Shown here one piece after another: positions 7,848-14,660 of a DNA stretch of 47,430 nt (positions are counted from its first letter, which is position 1; the number at the start of each line of letters is the position of its first letter). Position numbers and translations under genes: made by a program. Source of the stretch: Candidatus Magnetominusculus sp. LBB02 (lineage in GTDB: Bacteria > Nitrospirota > Thermodesulfovibrionia > Thermodesulfovibrionales > Magnetobacteriaceae). The stretch lies in contig JAKOEO010000005.1 in the NCBI GenBank assembly GCA_022321325.1, positions 38,122 to 85,551 on the forward strand. Direction: 5' to 3'. The notes below the pieces were generated by a model. The model ran no database searches and was not told where the DNA came from. It saw only the letters and a list, made by a program, of their open reading frames with translations.

Positions 7848-8912
7848 ATGAGTGACAAAAACGATGACGCAAAGGCGGCTGTAAATCAAAAAGGACCTGA
7901 AAAGGCTAAAGAGATTGAGCACTTTGGCGGGCCGATTGGCCTCGATATAGGTACGACGAACATTGTCTCAGCCCGTACCAGAGGCTCAAGCGTTCATATA
8001 ACTAAGCAGTTAAACGCGTTTTTCACAGTCCCTGCGTCAAAGATTACCGGCATGACGCTGCTCAAAAACGATGTCCTGTATTTTTCGCAGGGCGGCAGCT
8101 ATTACATAATCGGCAATGCGGCTGATACGTTTGCCAATACATTTAACACAGACACGAGGCGTCCGGTAGAGAGCGGCCTGTTAAGCGCAAAAGAGGACGA
8201 GGCTCTGAATGTGATTCAGTCTATAATCAAAACGCTTGTCCCGCCTCCAAAGAATCAGGGAGACCTCGTATGCTATAGTATTCCCGGCGACCCCATTGAT
8301 ACCAAGATATCTGTTTTACATCATGACACCATTCTCAAGCGTACGCTTCAGGACATGGGATACACCGCAATTGCAATAAACGAAGGCTTTGCCGTAATAA
8401 TGTCCGAACTTGCCGATGAGAGTTATACCGGCATAGGGATAAGCATGGGCGGCGGGATGTGCAACGTGTGCTTTTCATATCTGTCCGTGCCGGTGTTTTC
8501 ATACAGCATTCAAAAGGGCGGCGACTATGTCGATGCAATGGTAGGGGCGGCTGTAGGCGAATCGCAGACAAGAATTAAACTGATCAAAGAAAAAGAGCTT
8601 AATCTCTTGAAAGACCCTAAGAATAAGATTGAGACTTCGCTGTCAATATATTATGAGGACCTTCTTGAGACTCTGATTCTCAGCATACAACGCGTCGTAA
8701 CTACATCGGAGAGCGTACCGAGGCTGACAAAACCTATATCGGTTGTCCTAAGCGGCGGCACCGCGATGCCTGTCGGCGTACGTGAGAAATTTGAAAAGCT
8801 GCTCAAGGCAAACCGTCTGCCTCTTCAGTTCTCATCGGTGAGAATGGCTGAAGACCCCTTGAATACTACAGCAAAGGGCGCTCTGCAGCTTGCCATCGCA
8901 GAGGAGAAATAG
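7848..8912 (+). CDS. Actin-fold (MreB/FtsA/MamK-like) protein
   Basis: A 354-residue ASKHA-fold protein. After a charged 25-residue tail comes the phosphate-1 motif GLDIGTTN (31-38, D33), a variable subdomain, the region RRPVESGLLS (105-113) typical of bacterial actins, the connecting helix NEGFAVIMSEL (178-188), the phosphate-2 loop ISMGGGMCN (198-206) and the adenosine motif VLSGGTAMP (300-308). In MreB, ParM and MamK the phosphate-2 loop reads DxGGGT with a conserved Asp; here that position is Ser199, so ATP hydrolysis may be slow or absent. There is no FtsA 1C domain or HSP70 tail. The PBP1A fusion gene starts 7 bases later, so I infer that this protein is a cytoskeletal or scaffold element guiding that synthase. 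It is not close enough to call mreB or mamK. Confidence 0.78.
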   Translation: MSDKNDDAKAAVNQKGPEKAKEIEHFGGPIGLDIGTTNIVSARTRGSSVHITKQLNAFFTVPASKITGMTLLKNDVLYFSQGGSYYIIGNAADTFANTFNTDTRRPVESGLLSAKEDEALNVIQSIIKTLVPPPKNQGDLVCYSIPGDPIDTKISVLHHDTILKRTLQDMGYTAIAINEGFAVIMSELADESYTGIGISMGGGMCNVCFSYLSVPVFSYSIQKGGDYVDAMVGAAVGESQTRIKLIKEKELNLLKDPKNKIETSLSIYYEDLLETLILSIQRVVTTSESVPRLTKPISVVLSGGTAMPVGVREKFEKLLKANRLPLQFSSVRMAEDPLNTTAKGALQLAIAEEK

Positions 8913-8919
8913 AGCTTGA

Positions 8920-11145
8920 ATGGCCATTCCCATACTGGTCTTCTCTACCGATAAGACAAGGGGCAAGTTATTCTCAAGGATAATTGAAAGCAATGGCTTT
9001 AATGCGAAGCTTTATAACAACAGCGCCGACCTCGATTATGCTGTCAGGACGCGAAGGCCGCACATAATTGTCTTTGACGCAAGACATTGTCAGCCAAGGG
9101 AGTTTCAGTTAGTAGAGTCGTTTCCCGGCAGATTTCCCGATGCCGAGATTATCCTGATTACCTCTGCCGCGGAGTTACCCTCATTTATCTCCGCGGGTTT
9201 CAAAGGTGAAAACTGCTTCTCAGACCCCATCAATCCAGAAGAGATTTCTCTGAAGGTCAAAGAGATTTATTTTATAAAAAATAAGGCGTTTCTGAGGATT
9301 AAGACATATTTTGTTTTATTAGGCGTCTTGCTTAAGGGCATTTTCTCGGGAGACCGCGACAATCCATACATAGTATTTACGAAGAAGATTATTCTGGCAG
9401 GGGCGGCGGCCTTGTCTGTCATGGTTGGGATAGCTGGAGGTTTTATATTTTATAGTATGTCAGATCTTCCAAAAGTACAGCTTCTGGAGAGCTATGCCCC
9501 GTTTGAGTCATCATTTCTGTATGCCGCAGATGGAACGGAGTTGGCAGAGTTTTATCTGGAGAGGCGTAAGTTCGTGCCGTTTTATAAGATACCAAAACAT
9601 GTAAAACAGGCATTTATCGCCGTTGAGGACGCGCGATTTTATGAACATCACGGGATAGATTTTATCAGGACTTTCGGGGCATTTGTTAATAATCTCAGGG
9701 CTGGAGACACTGTCCAGGGCGGCAGCACCATCACTCAACAGCTTGCCAAGATGCTGTTTTTGACCCCTGAGAAAAGCCTCTCCAGAAAGATAAAAGAGGC
9801 CGCTATCTCAATGCAGATTGAGAGCCGGTACAAGAAAGACGAAATACTGGGCTTTTACCTGAATCAGGCGTATTTCGGCGCTCGCGCCTATGGCATAGAG
9901 GCGGCGTCGCAGACATATTTCGGGAAAAAGACCGAAGACCTGGGCGTTGCCGACGCAGCCATGCTTGCCGCCCTTCCCAAGGCGCCCTCTGTATATTCTC
10001 CATTTACGAACCCTAAGAAGGCGTTGATAAGGAGAAATCTTTCCCTGAAATCTATGCTTGACAGGGGATTCATAGACAGGCAGGCCTATGCGGCGGCTGT
10101 CAAAGAACCTGTGCCTGAGTATGTCAACAGAAAGAAATACACGGCGCCATATTTTGTCGAATACATTCGCAGCGCGATGGAACAAAAATTTGGCGACCGC
10201 CTTTACACCGCCGGCTTTAAGATATACACCACGCTTGACCTTCCGTTACAGAAAAAGGCCGAGAAAGCCACAGCCGATGGGAGGGCGGCGTTTGCTAAGG
10301 CGGGGCTTGGCGATGTTGAGGCCGCCCTAATAGCCGTAGATTTAAAGACCGGGGCTATTAAGGCAATGGTTGGAGGTTCGAACTATCAGAAGTCGCAGTT
10401 TAACAAGGCAACGCAGGCTGCAAGGCAGACAGGTTCTGTGTTTAAGCCGATTGTGTATCTGACAGCGTTTAAAAACGGCTACAGTCCTGACGATATGATT
10501 GACGATATGGAGGTGACGTACTCATCCAGCGATGGCAGGCAGCAGTGGACGCCGCACAATTATACAAGAAAATACTATGGAAGAGTAACCTTAAGGACAG
10601 CGCTGTCGCACTCTTTGAATGCGGCAACCGTAGCACTGGCAAACATAGTCGGTATGGACAAGGTAATTTCAACCGCCAGGACAATAGGCATAACAAGCAA
10701 TATATATCCACATCTGCCTGCCGCCATCGGGGTCTCGGAGATGACGCTGCTTGAATTGACTTACGCCTACACGACCTTTGCAAATGGGAAGTCGTTTATC
10801 CCGATGGTTTACGAAAAGATAACTGACAGATACAATATAAAGGTCGAGGACAATGCCCCTAAGGGCGTTCAAACCATTGACCCTGCCAATATAGCGAAGA
10901 TGCACGATGTGCTTGGCGCAGTTGTCACAGAGGGTACGTCGGTTGCGGCGAAGTCTCTGAACAGGACGGTATATGGCAAGACCGGCACGACAAACGATTA
11001 CAAGGACGCGTGGTTTATTGGTTTTGACGATAACATGACCGTAGGCGTATGGGTAGGCAGGGACAATAACCGCCCGATAGGCGAAGGCATGTCAGGGTCG
11101 CGCGCCGCCCTTCCGATTTGGATTAATTTTATGAAGGAAGACTGA
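8920..11145 (+). CDS. Class A penicillin-binding protein with N-terminal receiver-like domain
   Basis: A bifunctional peptidoglycan synthase (741 residues) with an unexpected cytoplasmic head. Residues 1-118 have the alternating pattern of a CheY receiver: strand ILVFSTD, strand HIIVFDAR with D53 at the phosphorylation position, IILITS with T81. The usual second acidic residue is Thr10 and the conserved Lys of the KP motif is Asp102, so it is a degenerate receiver. A membrane helix follows (about 156-178). The GT51 domain has EDARFYEHHGID (catalytic E236), QGGSTITQQLAK and KEAAISMQIE. The transpeptidase has SVFK (S506-K509), SLN (565-567) and KTGT (687-690), so both activities look intact. 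It polymerises and cross-links glycan strands outside the inner membrane. It is spaced 7 bases after the actin-like gene. Ordinary PBP1A proteins have only a short cytoplasmic tail; the fusion suggests regulation from the cytoplasm. Confidence 0.93.
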   Translation: MAIPILVFSTDKTRGKLFSRIIESNGFNAKLYNNSADLDYAVRTRRPHIIVFDARHCQPREFQLVESFPGRFPDAEIILITSAAELPSFISAGFKGENCFSDPINPEEISLKVKEIYFIKNKAFLRIKTYFVLLGVLLKGIFSGDRDNPYIVFTKKIILAGAAALSVMVGIAGGFIFYSMSDLPKVQLLESYAPFESSFLYAADGTELAEFYLERRKFVPFYKIPKHVKQAFIAVEDARFYEHHGIDFIRTFGAFVNNLRAGDTVQGGSTITQQLAKMLFLTPEKSLSRKIKEAAISMQIESRYKKDEILGFYLNQAYFGARAYGIEAASQTYFGKKTEDLGVADAAMLAALPKAPSVYSPFTNPKKALIRRNLSLKSMLDRGFIDRQAYAAAVKEPVPEYVNRKKYTAPYFVEYIRSAMEQKFGDRLYTAGFKIYTTLDLPLQKKAEKATADGRAAFAKAGLGDVEAALIAVDLKTGAIKAMVGGSNYQKSQFNKATQAARQTGSVFKPIVYLTAFKNGYSPDDMIDDMEVTYSSSDGRQQWTPHNYTRKYYGRVTLRTALSHSLNAATVALANIVGMDKVISTARTIGITSNIYPHLPAAIGVSEMTLLELTYAYTTFANGKSFIPMVYEKITDRYNIKVEDNAPKGVQTIDPANIAKMHDVLGAVVTEGTSVAAKSLNRTVYGKTGTTNDYKDAWFIGFDDNMTVGVWVGRDNNRPIGEGMSGSRAALPIWINFMKED

Positions 11146-11147
11146 TG

Positions 11148-11330
11148 TTACAGACGAGTAATAGGGCTAAACATCATCGCTTTGTCCTGGTCAAAATAGA
11201 CAAAATGGTTTATTGAAATGTTTTGTTCCAAATTATGCATAAATATATGGCTTTCCCTGATGTGGTCAACAACAAAGCCTTTACGCCTCAATGCTTTGAC
11301 GATATCGTTTCCAGAGAATGTTTTGCTCAA
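11148..11330 (-). CDS. HicA-like toxin, short C-terminus
   Basis: A 60-residue protein whose first two thirds match HicA mRNA interferases: [17 protein letters not shown] followed by the catalytic-His region ESHIFMH. HicA proteins usually read GSHxIFxH there and end with a GTLRSILKQAGI-like helix. This one has Glu instead of Gly and a short, divergent ending ([11 protein letters not shown]), so it may be a degraded or variant toxin. HicA folds as a double-stranded RNA-binding-like domain and cuts mRNA in the cytoplasm when unbound by HicB. Its ATG overlaps the stop of the upstream hicB-like gene (ATGA). Its stop lies two bases from the convergent PBP stop. Activity is uncertain. Confidence 0.68.
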   Translation of the reverse strand: MSKTFSGNDIVKALRRKGFVVDHIRESHIFMHNLEQNISINHFVYFDQDKAMMFSPITRL

Positions 11331-11542
11331 AGCGCCATATCCACTTCTTTCAAAATGACATCGGGTCTTGATTTTATCTGATTCAGTTTTTCAAACCCTT
11401 CTATATAAGTATGTATGGCTTCTTTGGCATTTTCAACGGCCTGTTCTTCGGTATCGCCTTGTGAAAAACAGCCGTCCAATGCAGGGACTGTCACGTTGAA
11501 ACCACCGTCATCGTCAGGCTCAAGGATTATATTGAATTTCAT
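11327..11542 (-). CDS. HicB-like antitoxin
   Basis: A 71-residue protein matching the N-terminal RNase H-like half of HicB antitoxins: [20 protein letters not shown], then [19 protein letters not shown] and the following helix [11 protein letters not shown]. It lacks the C-terminal helix-turn-helix or ribbon-helix-helix DNA-binding domain found in longer HicB proteins, so self-repression would need another factor. A strong AGGAGA ribosome binding site precedes the ATG. It is the first gene of the pair, which is the hicB-hicA order seen in many genomes. It should neutralise the neighbouring HicA by blocking its active site. A perfect 9-base inverted repeat lies 36 bases upstream. Confidence 0.78.
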   Translation of the reverse strand: MKFNIILEPDDDGGFNVTVPALDGCFSQGDTEEQAVENAKEAIHTYIEGFEKLNQIKSRPDVILKEVDMAL

Positions 11543-11577
11543 AATAAAAATCTCCTCTTAATTTATTTTCATATTTG

Positions 11578-11614
11578 CTGATAGCCGGCATATCGTTAAG
11601 TTGGTGGCTATCAG
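11578..11614. repeat. Perfect inverted repeat upstream of the hicBA-like pair
   Basis: CTGATAGCC (11578-11586) and GGCTATCAG (11606-11614) are perfect inverted copies with 19 bases between them. On the minus strand the element lies after the radical SAM gene (26 bases past its stop) and before hicB. It may be an operator for the toxin-antitoxin pair or a terminator stem for the radical SAM gene; no T-tract follows, which favours the operator reading. Confidence 0.6.
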
Positions 11615-11639
11615 GGACACATGCAATTGCTGTTCTTCA

Positions 11640-13022
11640 TTACCCAGCTGATTTCAAATTGCAGAGGCCGTCAACACAGGCGTCTGCGTTTTTAATCGCC
11701 CTGCCTATGACGCTGCGGCTGTATATGCCGAATGCCCCGTAAAATAAATCCAGTCTGCTCATGCGCCGCAGTATATAGTCCACCGAGTAGAACCCTCTCA
11801 TCGCCTTGAGCGTCTCAAAGTGCAAATCATTGGCCGTTATTGCCACAGGCTTATACACCACATGGTGGATGTCGTATTTTGACCAATCGGTGTGCAGGAG
11901 CCTGTTTTCGGCTATAAAGTCGTCATAGACCTTCGTGCCCGGCAGCGGCGTTAAAATCATATACTGCACAGAATCTATCCCCAGCGATGTCGCAAACTCC
12001 GTGGTTTTGTGAATCGTCTCCACCGTGTCAGTGTCGCTTCCAAAGACAAACATGCCGTGGATTTTTATCCCGTGCGCCTTAATCTTCTTTATACTTGTGA
12101 TGTTATCCTCAAGCGTCTGCTTCTTTTCGTAAGCCTTGAGCGCCTCAGGGTTGATGGACTCAAAACCAATGCATACGGTTGGCTTGCCAGTCTTAGCAAT
12201 TACCCTCAGCAGCTCCTCGTCTTTTGCAATATCGGGGCGCACCATCGCCGACCATCGCGGCTTCAGGCCAATTTCGGTCATCCCCTGAAGGATTAGCTTT
12301 GTCCTTTTTTTATTAGCGGCAAAGTTATCGTCAACAAAGAATATAGGGGATTGAGATACCTTCACACGCTTTCTAAGCTCTCCCATGACAGACTCAACCG
12401 ACCTGAACCGGTATGCCCGGCCAAACATTGGCGACACAAGGCAAAATCGGCAGTCAAACGCACAACCACGCGATGTGGCAATGGGAAGTATATTGGAGTT
12501 CTTCCACTTATGCACAAGGCCGAAGTTAGGAAGCGGCAGCGTGTCGAGGTCTTTGACAAACTCCCCCTGCGGGTTATGCACTATATCGCCGACAGTGTTT
12601 CTGTAGGTCAGGCCGCCTATGGTCTCAATTGACGGCCTGCCGACCTCAATATAATCTACAAGGGCGGGCAGCGATATATCCCCCTCGCCGCGAATAACAA
12701 AATCCACATGTCCCATCGCCTCCTCAGGCATAAACGTCGTGTGAGCGCCCCCGATTACGACAATAATGCCAAGCTTCCTAAGCCTGTCCGCAATGGCATA
12801 GGCAAAGTGCACGGTCGAGGTGATAGTGGATATGCAGACGATGTCGGATTTCTCTATGAACCGCCAGTCCGGCCTTGCAATGTCCTCGATAAACACCCTG
12901 ACATTATGGCCGCGGTCTGCCAGTATTGTTGACAGCAGCACCGCCCCGACGCGCGGAATAGGAAAACGCCTGAATATGTTGGACTCTGGCGAGCGAATCT
13001 CTATAAACGAAATATTTTTCAT
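11640..13022 (-). CDS. B12-binding-fold radical SAM enzyme
   Basis: A 460-residue radical SAM protein. Residues 1-140 have the Rossmann-like cobalamin-binding fold (PRVGAVLLSTILADRGH, VVIGGAHTTFMPEEAM, RGEGD), but the DxHxxG motif for base-off B12 binding is not visible, so the cofactor may be absent or bound differently. The radical SAM core has TSRGCAFDCRFC with the cluster ligands C187, C191 and C194, then FFVDDNFAAN and IGFESINPEAL. A C-terminal stretch of about 100 residues after LTPLPGTKVYDDF is of the DUF4070 type. Family members perform methylations, cyclisations or rearrangements on lipids, tetrapyrroles or antibiotics; this one cannot be assigned. GGAG lies nine bases before the ATG. 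The gene is divergent from dnaJ. A lipid or cofactor modification is my best guess. Confidence 0.87.
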   Translation of the reverse strand: MKNISFIEIRSPESNIFRRFPIPRVGAVLLSTILADRGHNVRVFIEDIARPDWRFIEKSDIVCISTITSTVHFAYAIADRLRKLGIIVVIGGAHTTFMPEEAMGHVDFVIRGEGDISLPALVDYIEVGRPSIETIGGLTYRNTVGDIVHNPQGEFVKDLDTLPLPNFGLVHKWKNSNILPIATSRGCAFDCRFCLVSPMFGRAYRFRSVESVMGELRKRVKVSQSPIFFVDDNFAANKKRTKLILQGMTEIGLKPRWSAMVRPDIAKDEELLRVIAKTGKPTVCIGFESINPEALKAYEKKQTLEDNITSIKKIKAHGIKIHGMFVFGSDTDTVETIHKTTEFATSLGIDSVQYMILTPLPGTKVYDDFIAENRLLHTDWSKYDIHHVVYKPVAITANDLHFETLKAMRGFYSVDYILRRMSRLDLFYGAFGIYSRSVIGRAIKNADACVDGLCNLKSAG

Positions 13023-13077
13023 CTGATAATCTCCATTGCTTCAATTTAATAAACGGCGGCGGCAGACACTGCATATA

Positions 13078-13107
13078 AGAATACCACTGATTGTTAAACT
13101 TTGTCCA
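13078..13107 (-). promoter_or_regulatory. Promoter candidate for the radical SAM gene
   Basis: Read on the minus strand, TGGACA (13107-13102), 18 bases, then TATTCT (13083-13078). Five of six and four of six consensus matches. The leader to the ATG at 13022 would be about 50 bases. Confidence 0.4.
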
Positions 13108-13148
13108 TAGACGCTTTAAAGATAGCAGCGAAAGACAGAATGGATGCG

Positions 13149-13209
13149 CAAGTATAATTGTAAAGCAGCACATAACAATACTTGATTATTATTATTAAAT
13201 ATTACTTGA
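13149..13209. promoter_or_regulatory. Possible HspR operator region
   Basis: CAAGTAT (13149-13155) and ATACTTG (13178-13184) form a perfect inverted repeat, and the half site TACTTGA recurs 24 bases later (13179-13185 and 13203-13209), the second copy overlapping the dnaJ -35 box. HspR is known to bind HAIR elements of the form CTTGAGT-N7-ACTCAAG. The CTTGA core is shared but spacing differs, so assignment is tentative. Confidence 0.35.
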
Positions 13210-13234
13210 CAAACAGATTATCATGTGTTATACT
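13206..13234 (+). promoter_or_regulatory. Sigma70 promoter of dnaJ-hspR-clpB
   Basis: TTGACA (13206-13211), 17 bases, TATACT (13229-13234). The expected leader is about 54 bases and includes a small hairpin AGCCG/CGGCT (13250-13266). Confidence 0.83.
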
Positions 13235-13294
13235 TAAGCAGTGAAGATTAGCCGCCGTGTACGGCTTAATAAATGAGAGAACAATGAGGGCGAT

Positions 13295-14311
13295 ATGTCA
13301 GCATCGGAGATGAAAGATCATTACGCAACGCTGGGCGTTGCCAAGGCCGCCAGTCATGACGAGATTAAAAAGGCGTACAGGAAGCTGGCGAGGAAGTGCC
13401 ATCCTGACCTGAATCCGGGAAGCAAGGAATGCGAGGTGAAATCCAGAGAGATAAACGAGGCATATGACATACTGGGAGACGAGAAGAAGCGCAAAGAATA
13501 CGACCAGGCAAGGCTCAATCCCTTTGGCACAGGCGGCAGGACGTTTAGCGCAAGGAATTTTGGGGGCAAGCGGAATGAGGCAGATTATGATTTCGGAGGA
13601 TTTGGAGACATATTCTCGGATGTGTTCAGATTCAACGCCAGAACTGACAGACATACTGCATCCCATGCGGCTGAAAGGGGCGGCGATGTGGCTTCTGAAA
13701 TGACGCTGACACTGAAAGAGGCATATACGGGCGTGACAAAGTCGCTCAACATAAGGCGCGACGAGGTCTGCGGGAGCTGCGGCGGAGGCATACAAAGCTG
13801 GACTTGCAGCGTATGCGGCGGTACAGGCGCTGTTTCCTCATCTAGTACGATGAAAGTCAAAATCCCGGCGGGCGTTGACACCGGCAGCAAGGTAAGGCTG
13901 CGTGGCAAGGGCGGCGTCTCAGGCGGTTTTGCCGGGGATGTAGTCATTGAAATCAAGGTCTTGCCACATCCTTTATTCAAAAGAAAGGACAATGATCTTT
14001 ATATAGATCTGCCGGTAACATTTGCTGAGGCCGCTTTAGGGGCAAAGATAGAGGTGCCGTCGCTTGACGGCGCCGCTGTGATGACCCTTCCCGAGGCAGC
14101 GCAAAGCGGCAAGGTATTCAAACTAAAAGGCAAGGGAATGCCGCTTCCTAAGGGTGGCGGATATGGCGATTTATATGTTGAGGTGCAGGTTGCCGTCCCA
14201 AAGAAGCTGACGAAGAGACAGAGGGATCTGATAAAGGGCCTTGATGAGTTATACGAGGAAAACGTCAGAGATGGCCTTGAGAATCTGTCCAAGGGGGAGA
14301 AAGATGAGTAA
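13295..14311 (+). CDS. dnaJ: DnaJ-family co-chaperone with a half zinc finger
   Basis: A 338-residue Hsp40. The J-domain covers residues 8-72 with HPD at 36-38, the motif that stimulates ATP hydrolysis by DnaK. A Gly/Phe-rich linker (about 77-115) follows, then a client-binding region. Standard DnaJ has four CxxCxGxG motifs holding two zinc ions; this protein has only two CxxC pairs, C159/C162 and C171/C174, so at most one zinc site. The two C-terminal beta domains (from about 186, KVKIPAGVDTGSKVRLRGKG) are intact. It therefore sits between DnaJ and CbpA. It delivers unfolded proteins to DnaK and, given the operon, probably to ClpB for disaggregation. A GAGGG ribosome binding site precedes the ATG. 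The hspR ATG overlaps its stop by eight bases. Being one of possibly several DnaJ paralogues, the symbol denotes family. Confidence 0.88.
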   Translation: MSASEMKDHYATLGVAKAASHDEIKKAYRKLARKCHPDLNPGSKECEVKSREINEAYDILGDEKKRKEYDQARLNPFGTGGRTFSARNFGGKRNEADYDFGGFGDIFSDVFRFNARTDRHTASHAAERGGDVASEMTLTLKEAYTGVTKSLNIRRDEVCGSCGGGIQSWTCSVCGGTGAVSSSSTMKVKIPAGVDTGSKVRLRGKGGVSGGFAGDVVIEIKVLPHPLFKRKDNDLYIDLPVTFAEAALGAKIEVPSLDGAAVMTLPEAAQSGKVFKLKGKGMPLPKGGGYGDLYVEVQVAVPKKLTKRQRDLIKGLDELYEENVRDGLENLSKGEKDE

Positions 14312-14660
14312 GAGGGATGATAGCAGCCGTCCGCTTTATGTAATCAGCGTAGTGGCGGAGATGTTTGACCTCCACCCCCAAACGCTGCGGCTCTATGAAC
14401 GGGAGGGGTTTATCGCTCCGGCGAGGCAGAATAACCAGCGCAAGTACTCGGACGAAGACTTAAAGCAGCTTGAGTTTATAGTTGACCTGACAAGAAAGCT
14501 GGGCGTAAACAAGGCCGGGCTTGAGATAATCATGGACATGCGCGGCAGACTTGACGCGATGCGTAAGGAGATGGAGGGGATTATGGATTATCTTGAGGAA
14601 GACACAAAGAGGCATTTCCAGAACAGACTGCAAGAGATATTTTATGGTGATCGCAGATGA
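14304..14660 (+). CDS. hspR: HspR-like MerR-family heat-shock repressor
   Basis: A 118-residue MerR-type regulator. The N-terminal winged helix is [20 protein letters not shown] followed by [10 protein letters not shown] and a [12 protein letters not shown] helix; the C-terminal half (ALGV-like [17 protein letters not shown], then a Lys/Glu-rich helix) forms the dimerising coiled coil. HspR proteins repress dnaK/dnaJ/clpB operons and sense heat shock through DnaK. The location between dnaJ and clpB is the classical arrangement in actinobacteria and in several other phyla. The frame is open upstream to 14241, but I choose ATG 14304 because GGGGGAGA lies just before it and MSKRDD is a natural start. 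It overlaps dnaJ by eight bases and its stop overlaps the clpB ATG. Confidence 0.9.
   Translation: MSKRDDSSRPLYVISVVAEMFDLHPQTLRLYEREGFIAPARQNNQRKYSDEDLKQLEFIVDLTRKLGVNKAGLEIIMDMRGRLDAMRKEMEGIMDYLEEDTKRHFQNRLQEIFYGDRR

Noticed and set aside
7848-8912. Assignment of the actin-like gene as mamK, which would imply a magnetosome island
   Set aside because: No other mam or mad genes are in the window and the phosphate-2 Asp is missing; only the fold can be supported.
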